Source of the DNA: DATEDA01 sp963744255
Lineage (GTDB): Bacteria; Pseudomonadota; Gammaproteobacteria; Burkholderiales; SG8-39
Reading direction: 5' to 3'
DNA length: 64,000 nucleotides
Assembly: GCA_963744255.1 (NCBI GenBank)
Contig: CAVUSZ010000023.1
Location: forward strand, 1 to 64,000
In this document: positions 16,207 to 24,405 of the stretch, piece by piece
How the letters are laid out: each line of letters starts with the position of its first letter
Numbering within the stretch: the first letter of the stretch is position 1
Program-made: the position numbers and the translations under genes
Notes under the pieces: model-generated
The model's database searches: none
Told to the model about the DNA's origin: nothing
The model's input: the letters and a program-made list of their open reading frames with translations, nothing else

Positions 16207-16290
16207 CGGAGCGCTTATACTTCCAATGCTCGCGAGCCAGCCATCCCCGGATGTCCACGCGAAACTTTCACAATCAAGGAGGGGGACACC

Positions 16291-17061
16291 ATGAGGAAAG
16301 GTTCATTCACCGCAGCGGCAACAATCGGCTTGTTCATGCTGTGGGCGCAAGGCGCCACGACACAGGCCGCCGAAGTCAGGCTCATTGCGGGTAGCGGTTT
16401 TTCGCCGGTGCTAGGGGAGCTCGGCCCCCAGTTCGAACGCGCAGCCGGACACAAGCTCGTGATCGAGTACGGGATCACCGGCTCAATGAAACGGCAGATC
16501 GAATCCGGTGAGGCGTTCGACCTCGCCATCCTCCCTGCGGGTCTGATGAATGATGTGACCAAACAGGACAAGATCGTAGCTGCCACGCGCACTGAAATCG
16601 CCCGCGCCGGCATGGCCGTGAGCGCGCGTGCGGGCGCCCCCAAGCTCGACATCAGTTCGGCCGACGCGTTCAAGCGCGCGCTGCTCAACGCGAAGTCGGT
16701 TGCCTATGCGCCCGAAGGCGCGACCGGCACTCATCTCGCGAAGGTTTTCGATCAGCTCGGCATCACCGAGCAGATGAAGGCCAAGACCAAGCCGCAGCAG
16801 TCCACCGATGGTATTGTCCAGGCGGTCGCCAACGGCGAGGCTGAACTTGGATTGGCGGTCGCCACCGTATTTTTGTCCGGCCGCGGTGTGGAGCTTGTCG
16901 GTCCGTTCCCGTCCGAGCTCCAGAACTACATCGTATTCACGGCGGGCGTCGGCAGCGCCGCCAAGCAACGGGACGCGGCCGAAGCCCTGATCAAGCATCT
17001 CACGGCGCCAAACGCCATTCCGGTAATCAAGGCGAAAGGCATGGAGCCTGTCGCTCAGTGA
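16291..17061 (+). CDS. Periplasmic substrate-binding protein, ModA-like
   Basis: 256-residue type-II binding protein with a Sec signal peptide (MRKGSFTAAATIGLFMLWAQ, cleavage likely after TTQA near residue 26). Mature segments typical of ModA/PBP-like proteins are AEVRLIAGSGFSPVLGEL, FDLAILPAGLMNDV, YAPEGATGTHLAKVFDQLGI and GEAELGLAVATVF. It would bind an anion or small ligand in the periplasm; molybdate is only a family-level guess. No permease or ATPase gene is adjacent, so it is an orphan that would have to use a distant transporter or act as a sensor partner. AAGGAGGGGG gives a strong ribosome-binding site. Confidence 0.85.
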   Translation: MRKGSFTAAATIGLFMLWAQGATTQAAEVRLIAGSGFSPVLGELGPQFERAAGHKLVIEYGITGSMKRQIESGEAFDLAILPAGLMNDVTKQDKIVAATRTEIARAGMAVSARAGAPKLDISSADAFKRALLNAKSVAYAPEGATGTHLAKVFDQLGITEQMKAKTKPQQSTDGIVQAVANGEAELGLAVATVFLSGRGVELVGPFPSELQNYIVFTAGVGSAAKQRDAAEALIKHLTAPNAIPVIKAKGMEPVAQ

Positions 17062-17200
17062 TTCGTCTGCTCCGGCTGGAGTAGCTTCTGCATGACCCCT
17101 CCTCCCTCCATCTCGCCCGTCGTGCGGAAATGCTTTTTGGTAACGACTAATCGTACGGCGCAAGCGTCAAGCGAGAAATACCGCATATCGTGCGTGCGGC

Positions 17201-18706
17201 GTGTTACGCAAACACTTGCGTGCCACGCAAACGCTGGCATGGAACTGGCTACCTCAGAGACCGAGTTCTCTTGAGGATTCAAAGGCTCGCGCGCTGGTGC
17301 CCGCGGACCGTTCAGGACGCAATCAATTGGGAAGTAATCCGAAACTCGGCGATTCGTTGCAGGCGATCTTCACCGCGCGCTTGCGCGCGGCGCTCGACGC
17401 ACGCAACGTCGCCGCGAACGCGGAAGGTCGCGCCACGGCACTCGCCAACCGGCTCGGGCGTTCGGTCTCGACCGCAACGCGCTGGCTGAACGGCGACATG
17501 ATGCCGAGCCTCGAGACGCTGAGCGAGATCGCCACGGAGTACGGGATCTCGCTCGACTACCTCCTCGGCCTCTCCAAGCAGGACCGCGCCGCGGAGGACA
17601 ATGTCCTGGACGTTCATGTCGAAACGCCGCGCGATCCGCAGCCGATTCTTGTCATCGACGATCAGGCGACTGCGCGCAAGATCCTGAACGAGGTCGCTGC
17701 CGCCGCCGACCCGCTGACGACGCCGGTCGTGTTCGGGGGTGCAGAGGAGGCTCTCCGGTGGGCGAGCGCCTATCACGCCGATCTCGTCGTCACGGATTTC
17801 CGCCTGCCCGGGATGGACGGACTGGAGTTCGTTCGCGGCTTGCGCCGGCTGTCGCACTTCGCCGACGTGCCCGTGCTCATGGTGACGGTCGTCGAGGACC
17901 GGGAGTTACGGCGCCGGGCGCTTCAGCAGGGCATCAATGATTTCCTGCAAAAACCGATCGATCCGCCGGAGGGGACCGCGCGCTGCAAGAACCTCCTCGC
18001 GATGTCGCGCCAGCAGGCGCTCCTGCGGGACCGTACGAGCCTCCTCGGGGGACTCGTCGATGCGCGCACGAGCCGCATGAGGGAACGCGCGCGCGAAGGG
18101 CTGCTCCTGCTTGCGAAACTCGTCGAAGGGCGCAATGGCGCCGACGCGAACCACGCGGCGCGAATCGGTGCGACGTCGGCGCTGCTTGCGACCGCAACCG
18201 GGTTGTCGCCAGAGGAGGTCGAGGCGATCGAACTCGGTGCCGCCCTCCATGACCTCGGTATGCTCGCAGTCCCGGAGGACGTGCTTCGGGAGGCCAAAGG
18301 TGCTGGTACAGGTCGATCGCCGGGCTTCGAGGCGCACACGACACTCGGCTATCGGCTCCTCAAGGGCCACGAGGCGGGGCCACTGCGCATGGCGGCGCTC
18401 ATCGCGCTCGGCCATCATGAATGGTTCGACGGCAGGGGTTACCCGACGGGGCTGAGTGGCGATCACATCCCGCTCGTTGCCCGGATCACAGCCGTTGCGG
18501 ACCGGCTCGACGCACTGCGGCTCGGTGCACCAGAAGCGAGTTGGACCGAGACCTGGGCGGCGCTCGCGGCAGAGCGGTCGTCGCGGCTCGACCCGGAACT
18601 CGTGGACGCATTAATGCTGGTCGGCAATCCAGGTCGAGGATCTCTACCGGCGACTTCCCGCCGACACCTCTCCCGCGGCGCGATCGCTAGCCCCTGCCGG
18701 GCCTGA
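17201..18706 (+). CDS. XRE-HTH / response receiver / HD-GYP signalling protein
   Basis: 501-residue multidomain regulator. Residues about 55-125 form an XRE-type helix-turn-helix (LANRLGRSVSTATRWLNGD, then LSEIATEYGISLDYLLGLS). Residues about 147-265 form a CheY-like receiver with D153/D154, phospho-acceptor D199 (VVTDFRLPGMDG) and K251 (LQKPID). Residues about 300-470 form an HD domain with H350-D351 (LHDLGM) and HHEWFDGRGYPTGLSGD, the HD-GYP signature of c-di-GMP phosphodiesterases (RpfG type). A DNA-binding domain in front of receiver-HD-GYP is unusual. The frame starts with GTG at 17201, but residues 1-50 look non-coding and the real start is probably near codon 45. No histidine kinase is nearby. 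Confidence 0.88.
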   Translation: MLRKHLRATQTLAWNWLPQRPSSLEDSKARALVPADRSGRNQLGSNPKLGDSLQAIFTARLRAALDARNVAANAEGRATALANRLGRSVSTATRWLNGDMMPSLETLSEIATEYGISLDYLLGLSKQDRAAEDNVLDVHVETPRDPQPILVIDDQATARKILNEVAAAADPLTTPVVFGGAEEALRWASAYHADLVVTDFRLPGMDGLEFVRGLRRLSHFADVPVLMVTVVEDRELRRRALQQGINDFLQKPIDPPEGTARCKNLLAMSRQQALLRDRTSLLGGLVDARTSRMRERAREGLLLLAKLVEGRNGADANHAARIGATSALLATATGLSPEEVEAIELGAALHDLGMLAVPEDVLREAKGAGTGRSPGFEAHTTLGYRLLKGHEAGPLRMAALIALGHHEWFDGRGYPTGLSGDHIPLVARITAVADRLDALRLGAPEASWTETWAALAAERSSRLDPELVDALMLVGNPGRGSLPATSRRHLSRGAIASPCRA

Positions 18707-19492
18707 CGCTCGACACACCCCCGGAGAGCGCCCCAAAACACCGATCTCTCTGGGGCTCTGGCCTGACGCGAGATGCGTTAGCTTCATCAAGCGTTGGCCG
18801 ACGGCTTTCGCGTCGGCGCAACCCGGGAGCTTCCGGCACCGACGGCACCGGACCGTAAAAGGGAAGCGGATCTCGACACGCGCCAGGGCGCGAGCACGAC
18901 TGCCTCATAGCTCGCGCTTGTGCCTCATGGCGCCTGCGCAACCGCATGATTCACTCGCGGTGCGCCTTTCTATCAAGCTCATTCGAGCTGAGTCCAGTCG
19001 GCGGCAGTAGCGCGACGCCGCCTTCATTCGAGCACCACCGATCGGCGACGCAAACCGGCGACCGGTCACGACCAGCCGATCCTGACGCGACCGGTGCTTA
19101 CCTGAGCGCGGAGCGGCGTTCTACCGCACCGCGCAAGCCAACCGAGCGCCCGCTTTTGCGCGCGGCGGGCTGCCGTCCAGACATTCCCGGCCGATCGACT
19201 CCGCGGATCCCCGTGGGACTTTCCGGCCACAACCACGAACACGCATGGAGTGCTCAATGAAAACCGACCGCATCACCCTGCTGCGAAGGCCCTGGCGCCT
19301 TCCGGGGCCAGCATTGCATGACTCGCGTTCTGCCGACCTGGGACAGCAAAGGCCGAGCGACAAGGAGCGTTTCCCGGATTTGTCGGCACTGCGTGCGCAA
19401 GCTCCAACTGCACTCGCACGAAAGTGTGCAGGCCGTCCGACGCTCTAGCGACGAAACGCTTAGACGCGAGGGCGCCAAGGGCGCGAACTATC
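18707..19492. other. Unassigned stretch, possible small ORFs
   Basis: A GC-rich inverted repeat CCCCGGAGAG / CTCTCTGGGG (18719-18728 / 18746-18755) just after the HD-GYP gene may end its transcript. A 63-codon frame from ATG 19257 to 19448 (+) has GGAG at a good distance, and a 64-codon frame from 19318 to 19512 (+) has one CxxC (ICRHC). Neither resembles a family I know, and both are low confidence. The rest holds nothing recognisable. Confidence 0.35.
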
Positions 19493-19690
19493 GTGTCGAA
19501 ACGCGGCTATAGCTACGGCGAGGCGATCGCCTATCTCGGTATCAAGCGACGGGCATTCGATCGGCACATCCGACCGAGGCTGCCGCCACCGACGCCTTGC
19601 GGAACGAGCCTTGTCTTCGAGCGTAGCGATCTCGATCGAGCCTGGGAGGCGTACCGCGCGACGACAACTTGTGGGCGTCGGGCGAAGTGA
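19493..19690 (+). CDS. Small helix-turn-helix protein of the integration module
   Basis: About 65 residues from a GTG start. GYSYGEAIAYLGIKRRAFDR and LVFERSDLDRAWEAYRA have the layout of excisionase/AlpA-like or MerR-type minimal HTH proteins: a helix-turn-helix, then a wing ending in a W-containing helix. The GTG at 19493 is chosen because AAGGG stands about 12 bp upstream and the upstream codons look non-coding; an ATG at 19424 is the alternative. It directly precedes a DUF4224 gene and the integrase, so it may act as a directionality or regulatory factor. Confidence 0.6.
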   Translation: MSKRGYSYGEAIAYLGIKRRAFDRHIRPRLPPPTPCGTSLVFERSDLDRAWEAYRATTTCGRRAK

Positions 19691-19700
19691 GGAACCGCCA

Positions 19701-19976
19701 ATGAGCCACGCTTCATCAGAAAGAAGGTCCCGCGCCGCAGGCAGCGGCAGGTCACGATCCGCGTCCCTGACGTTGACGCCGGAGGAGATTGTGGAGATCA
19801 CCGGGTATCGTCGTGGCCACGAGCAGCTCAGGTGGTTCAGGTCGCTCGGCGTACCGGCGAAGCGCCGGCCCGACGGGTCGGTGAGCGTCGCACGGGAGCA
19901 CTACTTTGCATTGGGTAGGGGGCGAGAGCTGGGAGTCGCGCGAGTAGAATTGTTGCCCCGCCTGAAACTCGAGTGA
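19701..19976 (+). CDS. DUF4224 domain protein
   Basis: 91 residues. The core LTLTPEEIVEITGYRRGHEQ followed by RWFRSLGVPAKRRPDGSVSV matches DUF4224, a short HTH-like domain very often found just before phage-type integrases. The N-terminal 30 residues are Ser/Arg-rich and poorly conserved. GTGAGG lies about 10 bp before the ATG, and it starts 10 bp after the preceding small HTH gene and ends 7 bp before the integrase, so the three probably form one transcript. Confidence 0.8.
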   Translation: MSHASSERRSRAAGSGRSRSASLTLTPEEIVEITGYRRGHEQLRWFRSLGVPAKRRPDGSVSVAREHYFALGRGRELGVARVELLPRLKLE

Positions 19977-19983
19977 ACGAGCG

Positions 19984-21120
19984 ATGGGCCGCCGACGCCG
20001 GAAGAACCGGCATCTTCCACCACGGGTGCGTGAACAGCACGGCTCATATCACTTCGTTGATCACCAGGGTAAGTGGCGCAAGCTCTCCCGCGTAAGGGAA
20101 GGCGAGGCCAAGCTCTACGAGGAGCTGCTCAAGCTCAAGCGCGCGGCGGAGCGGCCTAACTCAATGCCCGAAGCGATCTCGCGCTTCAAGCTCGACCACC
20201 TGCCCGGGCTCGCCGTGTCGACCCGCGACGAACACCAGCGGATTCTCGACCTCTTCGCAAAGGTATTCGACGAGTTCGATGTCCTGCACGTTCGCCCGAC
20301 CGATATCATTCAGGTGCTCAAGAAGAAGTGGCCGGGCAAGTTCACGATGCAGCACCATGCGAAGTCGCGTTTGTCGACTTTCTTTCGGTGGTGCATGGAG
20401 GAAGGCCTTCGCAATGACAACCCTTGCCGCGACCTTTGGATCAAGGGGGGAGCAAGGCACAAGTCGAAATGGACGCGCGAGTCGTTCCACGCGATACGCG
20501 ACGCGTTGCTACCGACCCTGGACGAGTCCAAATGGCGACGGGCGGATGGCCGGCTACGTGACGACGTCCGCGCCGGGTTGATGGTCCAGTGTTACCTCGA
20601 CCTGTCGTTTCTGCTGTATCAGCGCACGACCGACATTCGACGCCTACGCTATTCACAGATTCTGGAAGCTGAACGGCTGATCCATTTTGAGCCGACGAAG
20701 ACCGCGAGGTCGAGCGGCGCGGAGATTTACATTCCGATCACGGCTGCGCTGGAGGCAGTGCTTGGGCGTGCGCGTTCGCTCGCGAAGATCAAGCCGGGTC
20801 CTGGCGGGGACGCCTTTGTTATTCAGACAAGGAAAGGCGGTCCGTACACTGCATTCGGGATCCGGAGCGCAATTGATCGGGCGGCGATCCGCGCCGGCTA
20901 TGCGACCGCGAACGGCCCGCGTTCAGGACTCACCGCAAAGGATCTTCGCGCCTTTGCCGCGAGCTGCGCGAAGGCGCAGGGGTACACATTGGAACAGCTA
21001 AAGGCGGGGCTCGCGCACACCACGATTACGACGACCGAAGGCTACGTCCAGCAGCACACCGTGCCAGTCAGTGAAGTCACACTGACGCTCCCGCCGCGGC
21101 CCGAAAAACGCAGGATTTGA
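19984..21120 (+). CDS. Tyrosine integrase of a tRNA-Pro-targeted island
   Basis: 378-residue site-specific recombinase. The N-terminal arm/core-binding part (about 1-160, with KWRKLSRVREGEAK and KSRLSTFFRWCMEEGL) precedes a catalytic domain with the first Arg in LLYQRTTDIRRLRYSQI, a Lys strand near FEPTKTARSSG, the box KDLRAFAASCAKAQGYT and the C-terminal HTTITTTEGYV carrying the Tyr. The middle box has LRAF in place of the usual HDLRR, a common variation. It ends 60 bp from the 3' end of tRNA-Pro, the normal place for an integrase that inserts its island at that tRNA. Two 14-bp repeats overlap its 3' end. Confidence 0.9.
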   Translation: MGRRRRKNRHLPPRVREQHGSYHFVDHQGKWRKLSRVREGEAKLYEELLKLKRAAERPNSMPEAISRFKLDHLPGLAVSTRDEHQRILDLFAKVFDEFDVLHVRPTDIIQVLKKKWPGKFTMQHHAKSRLSTFFRWCMEEGLRNDNPCRDLWIKGGARHKSKWTRESFHAIRDALLPTLDESKWRRADGRLRDDVRAGLMVQCYLDLSFLLYQRTTDIRRLRYSQILEAERLIHFEPTKTARSSGAEIYIPITAALEAVLGRARSLAKIKPGPGGDAFVIQTRKGGPYTAFGIRSAIDRAAIRAGYATANGPRSGLTAKDLRAFAASCAKAQGYTLEQLKAGLAHTTITTTEGYVQQHTVPVSEVTLTLPPRPEKRRI

Positions 21121-21145
21121 GACAGTAGGCCGGATTTGAGACAGT
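21113..21145. repeat. Two 14-bp direct repeats at integrase end (possible arm sites)
   Basis: GGATTTGAGACAGT occurs at 21113-21126 and again at 21132-21145, 19 bp apart. They overlap the integrase stop codon and lie between it and tRNA-Pro. Short direct repeats at this place often bind the arm domain of the integrase. Confidence 0.6.
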
Positions 21146-21180
21146 TGACTTTCCTGTAGGGGATCTAAGTACTTGATTAT

Positions 21181-21257
21181 TGGTCGGGGCGAAGTGATTC
21201 GAACACTCGACCCCCTGCACCCCATGCAGGTGCGCTACCAGGCTGCGCTACGCCCCG
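21181..21257 (-). tRNA. tRNA-Pro (anticodon GGG)
   Basis: 77-nt cloverleaf read on the minus strand from CGGGGCG (21257) to CGCCCCG-A-CCA (21181). The D arm is GCGCAGCCTGGTAGCGC, the anticodon stem CCTGC/GCAGG encloses loop ATGGGGT with anticodon GGG, and the T arm has GTTCGAATC. The CCA end is encoded. Its 3' end faces the island integrase, so this gene is the probable attachment site. No second copy of its 3' end is seen in the window. Confidence 0.95.
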
Positions 21258-21301
21258 ACCGGAGGCCGAATTGTATAGGGACGGACCGAACCCGGCGAGG
21301 T

Positions 21302-21703
21302 TCAGCGGCTGAGATAGTCGATGACGCTCGTGAGCTCGCGCCGGATACGCGCGAGATCCGCGGGGCCTGCCGGGGCCACGTGGACGTCGGGCTTCGGGTT
21401 GTTGCCGGTGCCGCGCTCGCGCGGCGTCTCGTCGAGGCGATTGCGAGCGCCGCTGATCGTGAAGCCCTGCTCGTAGAGGAGTTCGCGAATGCGCCGGATG
21501 AGCAGCACCTCGTGGTGCTGGTAGTAGCGCCGGTTGCCCCTGCGCTTCACCGGCTTGAGCTGGGTGAACTCCTGCTCCCAGTAGCGCAGCACGTGAGGTT
21601 TCACGCCGCACAACTCGCTCACCTCACCGATGGTGAAGTAGCGCTTGGCGGGGATGGGGGGAAGGCTAACCTTCGCTGCCCGGTTGTTGCTGGTGGTTTC
21701 CAC
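21302..21703 (-). CDS. MerR-family transcriptional regulator
   Basis: 133 residues. The MerR N-terminal DNA-binding domain is clear: YFTIGEVSELCGVKPHVLRY followed by WEQEFTQLKP and RRYYQHHEVLLIRRIRELLY. The C-terminal part is short and has no metal-binding cysteines. Its start overlaps the 3' end of ihfA by 38 bp on the same strand, so it belongs to the infC-to-ihfA cluster. A gene of this kind regularly follows ihfA in beta- and gammaproteobacteria. Its targets are unknown. Confidence 0.9.
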   Translation of the reverse strand: METTSNNRAAKVSLPPIPAKRYFTIGEVSELCGVKPHVLRYWEQEFTQLKPVKRRGNRRYYQHHEVLLIRRIRELLYEQGFTISGARNRLDETPRERGTGNNPKPDVHVAPAGPADLARIRRELTSVIDYLSR

Positions 21704-21989
21704 CGTGTGCCTGCTCGACGAGGGCCTTCAGCTTCTGGCTGGCATGGAAGGTGACGACGCGGCGTGCCGTGATCGGGATCTCCTCGCCGGTCTTGGGATT
21801 GCGACCCGGGCGCTGGGGCTTGTCCCGGAGCTGGAAGTTGCCGAAGCCGGACAGCTTGACGCTCTCCCCGTTCTCCAGGGCGACCCGGATCTCCTCGAAG
21901 AAGGCTTCCACCATGTCCTTCGCTTCGCGCTTGTTGAGGCCGACCTTCTCAAACAGCATATCGGCCAGCTCGGCCTTAGTGAGGGTCAT
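21666..21989 (-). CDS. ihfA: Integration host factor subunit alpha
   Basis: 107-residue DNA-bending protein that pairs with IHF-beta in nucleoid organisation, recombination and sigma-54 transcription. It starts MTLTKAELADMLFEKVGLNK and has VKLSGFGNFQLRDK and the beta-arm RPGRNPKTGEEIPI with the intercalating Pro. It carries a short C-terminal tail (GGNHQQQPGSEG) beyond the usual about 100 residues. It lies 9 bp after pheT, the standard pheST-ihfA order. Confidence 0.95.
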   Translation of the reverse strand: MTLTKAELADMLFEKVGLNKREAKDMVEAFFEEIRVALENGESVKLSGFGNFQLRDKPQRPGRNPKTGEEIPITARRVVTFHASQKLKALVEQAHGGNHQQQPGSEG

Positions 21990-21998
21990 CCGGTCTCC

Positions 21999-24395
21999 CT
22001 AACTCCGCCGTTCTGCGCCGAACCGGTCTGCTAGGAGCTGTGCCAGGTCCGCCATCGTGGCGTCGACTTCGGCGTCCGTAAGTGTCCTGCCAGTATCTTG
22101 CATAACTACCCGAAAAGCAAGGCTTTTTCTCCCTTTGCCGACACTTTCTCCGCGGTAAAGGTCGAAGATCCGGACCTCCTGCACCAGTCCCGGGCGGGCT
22201 CCCTTCAATGCCCCCAGCACCGCATCGGCCGGCACCCCGTCGTCGACCACTACCGCCAGGTCCCGGACGACGGCCGGGAACTTTGACACCTCGGCGTACC
22301 GCGGCAGCGGGACCGGCAGGAGGGAGTCGCAGGCGAGCTCGAACACCACCGCCGGGCCCGGCAGCTCGTACTTCTGCTGCCATTGCGGGTGCAATTCCCC
22401 GATCCAGCCCGCGGCCGCGCCGTCCAGTTCGATCCTGGCCGAGCGGCCCGGGTGCAACGCAGAATGGGTGGCCTTCACGAACCGCGCCTGCCGCGGTCCA
22501 ACCAGCGCTTCCACATCGCCCTTGAGATCGAAGAAATCGACCGGACGGGGGCGGATCCCCCACTGCTCGTCGAAGGCCGGCCCGTAGGCGATCGCGCCGA
22601 GGCGCATCGGCTGGCGGACACCGGCGACGTCGAGATCGCCGTCCTTCACGGCCGGATCGCGGGCGAATACCCGGCCGATCTCGAACACGCGCACCCTGGA
22701 GAGCTTGCGGTTGAGGTTGTAGCGGACGTTCGCCACGAGGCTTCCGACCAGCGTGGAGCGCATGACTGCGAGCTGGCTCGCGATCGGGTTCAGCAGCCGG
22801 ATCGGGGTCGCGTTGCCGGCGAAATCCCGCTCCCACGCTTCGTCCACGAAGCTGAAGTTGACGACTTCCTGGTAATCCGCCGCGGCGAGCTCGGCACGCA
22901 GATCGTGCAACGAGCGCCGCTCCTCGGATGGCGACCGCATGACTGCCGGGACGATCGGCGGATTCGCAGGGATCCGGTCGAAGCCGTACACGCGCGCGAC
23001 CTCCTCGATCAGGTCTTCCTCGATCTCGATGTCGAACCGGTACGAGGGCGGCGTGACGACGAACGTCTCGTCGTCGCCGCGCCCCGAGCGGGTGGCCGCG
23101 AGGCCGAGTCGTCTGAAGATATCCGCCATCTCGTCGGCCGGGACGGCCACGCCGATGATTTTCTGCGCGCGCGCGACGCGCATCGGGACGGGCCTGCGTT
23201 CGGGGAGCTTCGCCACCGTATCCACGGTCGGTCCGGGCGCGCCGCCGCAGATCTCCAGGATGAGCGCGGTCGCACGTTCGATCCCCTGTACTTCGTTGTC
23301 GAAGTCGACGCCGCGCTCGAAGCGGTGCGAGGCATCGCTCGTGAAGTTGTAGCGGCGCGCGCGGCCGGCGATCGCCGCCGGGAAGAAGAACGCCGACTCG
23401 AGGAACACATGCCGCGTGTCCAGGCCCGCCTTGGTGCTGTCGCCGCCCATGATGCCGGCGAGTCCGATCGGGCCGCTCGCGTCGGTGATCGCGAGAACGT
23501 CGGGGTACACCTCGACGGTCTGTTCGTTGAGCAGTTTGACGCGCTCGCCGCCGCGACCCCACCGGACGTCGATGCCACCCTTCAGCTTGTCGAGGTCGTA
23601 GACGTGCAGCGGGCGGCCCATCTCGAGCATCACGTAGTTCGTGACGTCGACGAGCGCCGAGATCGGCCGCTGCCCGGCGCGCTCGAGCCGGCGCTTCATC
23701 CATTCCGGGGTCGGCGCCGCAGCGTTCACGTTCCGGATCACGCGCGCGGCGAACCGGCCACAGCCAGAGGGGTCCGAGATCCTCACCGGGAACGTTGCGT
23801 CATTCCTTGCCGGAACGGACCTCGTCTCGGGCGGCGCAAGCCTCGCGCCCGTCAGCGCGGCAACCTCGCGGGCAACACCCAGCACCGACAGGCAGTCGGC
23901 GCGATTGGGCGTGAGCTTGATGGTGAGGACCTGGTCCTCGAGTTCGAGGACCTCGCGCACGTCGCCGCCGACCGGCGCGTCCGCACCGAGCGCCAGGAGT
24001 CCCGAATGATCGTCCGACAGTCCCAGCTCCCGCGCCGAGCAGAGCATTCCGTGCGACTCGACGCCGCGGACCGCGGTCTGCTTGATGGTGATACCCGGCA
24101 GCTCCGCGCCGACGAGCGCGCACGGGACCTTCATCCCCGTCGCGACGTTGGGCGCGCCGCACACGATCGCAAGCGGGCTCCCCTGCCCCGCGTCCACCTT
24201 GCACACCGTGAGCTTGTCCGCGTCGGGATGCTTCGCGACCTCGAGCACCTGCCCGACGACGACCTTCGTGAAGGCCGGCGCCACCTGCGCGATCGCCTCC
24301 ACCTCGAGGCCGGACATCGTCAGGAGATGCGCGAGCTCATCCGTGGTCAACGCCGGGTCGACCATCGTGCGTAGCCAGCTCTCCGAGAACTGCAC
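21999..24395 (-). CDS. pheT: Phenylalanine-tRNA ligase beta subunit
   Basis: 798-residue large subunit of the alpha2-beta2 phenylalanyl-tRNA synthetase. The N-terminal tRNA-binding OB fold (about 39-150, with EVAKHPDADKLTVCKVD) is followed by the B3/B4 editing domain (about 210-370), the B5 domain, the catalytic-like core and the C-terminal FDX-ACB anticodon-binding domain (about 705-798, PAVVRDLAVVVDDGV). Length is normal. It begins 10 bp after pheS. Confidence 0.97.
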   Translation of the reverse strand: MQFSESWLRTMVDPALTTDELAHLLTMSGLEVEAIAQVAPAFTKVVVGQVLEVAKHPDADKLTVCKVDAGQGSPLAIVCGAPNVATGMKVPCALVGAELPGITIKQTAVRGVESHGMLCSARELGLSDDHSGLLALGADAPVGGDVREVLELEDQVLTIKLTPNRADCLSVLGVAREVAALTGARLAPPETRSVPARNDATFPVRISDPSGCGRFAARVIRNVNAAAPTPEWMKRRLERAGQRPISALVDVTNYVMLEMGRPLHVYDLDKLKGGIDVRWGRGGERVKLLNEQTVEVYPDVLAITDASGPIGLAGIMGGDSTKAGLDTRHVFLESAFFFPAAIAGRARRYNFTSDASHRFERGVDFDNEVQGIERATALILEICGGAPGPTVDTVAKLPERRPVPMRVARAQKIIGVAVPADEMADIFRRLGLAATRSGRGDDETFVVTPPSYRFDIEIEEDLIEEVARVYGFDRIPANPPIVPAVMRSPSEERRSLHDLRAELAAADYQEVVNFSFVDEAWERDFAGNATPIRLLNPIASQLAVMRSTLVGSLVANVRYNLNRKLSRVRVFEIGRVFARDPAVKDGDLDVAGVRQPMRLGAIAYGPAFDEQWGIRPRPVDFFDLKGDVEALVGPRQARFVKATHSALHPGRSARIELDGAAAGWIGELHPQWQQKYELPGPAVVFELACDSLLPVPLPRYAEVSKFPAVVRDLAVVVDDGVPADAVLGALKGARPGLVQEVRIFDLYRGESVGKGRKSLAFRVVMQDTGRTLTDAEVDATMADLAQLLADRFGAERRS

Positions 24396-24405
24396 GGGCG
24401 CGCGA

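Noticed and set aside
22383..24374. Long plus-strand frame of 663 codons over pheT
   Set aside because: It is antisense to pheT, is Arg/His/Asp-rich without domain pattern, and mirrors codon bias of the GC-rich gene on the other strand.
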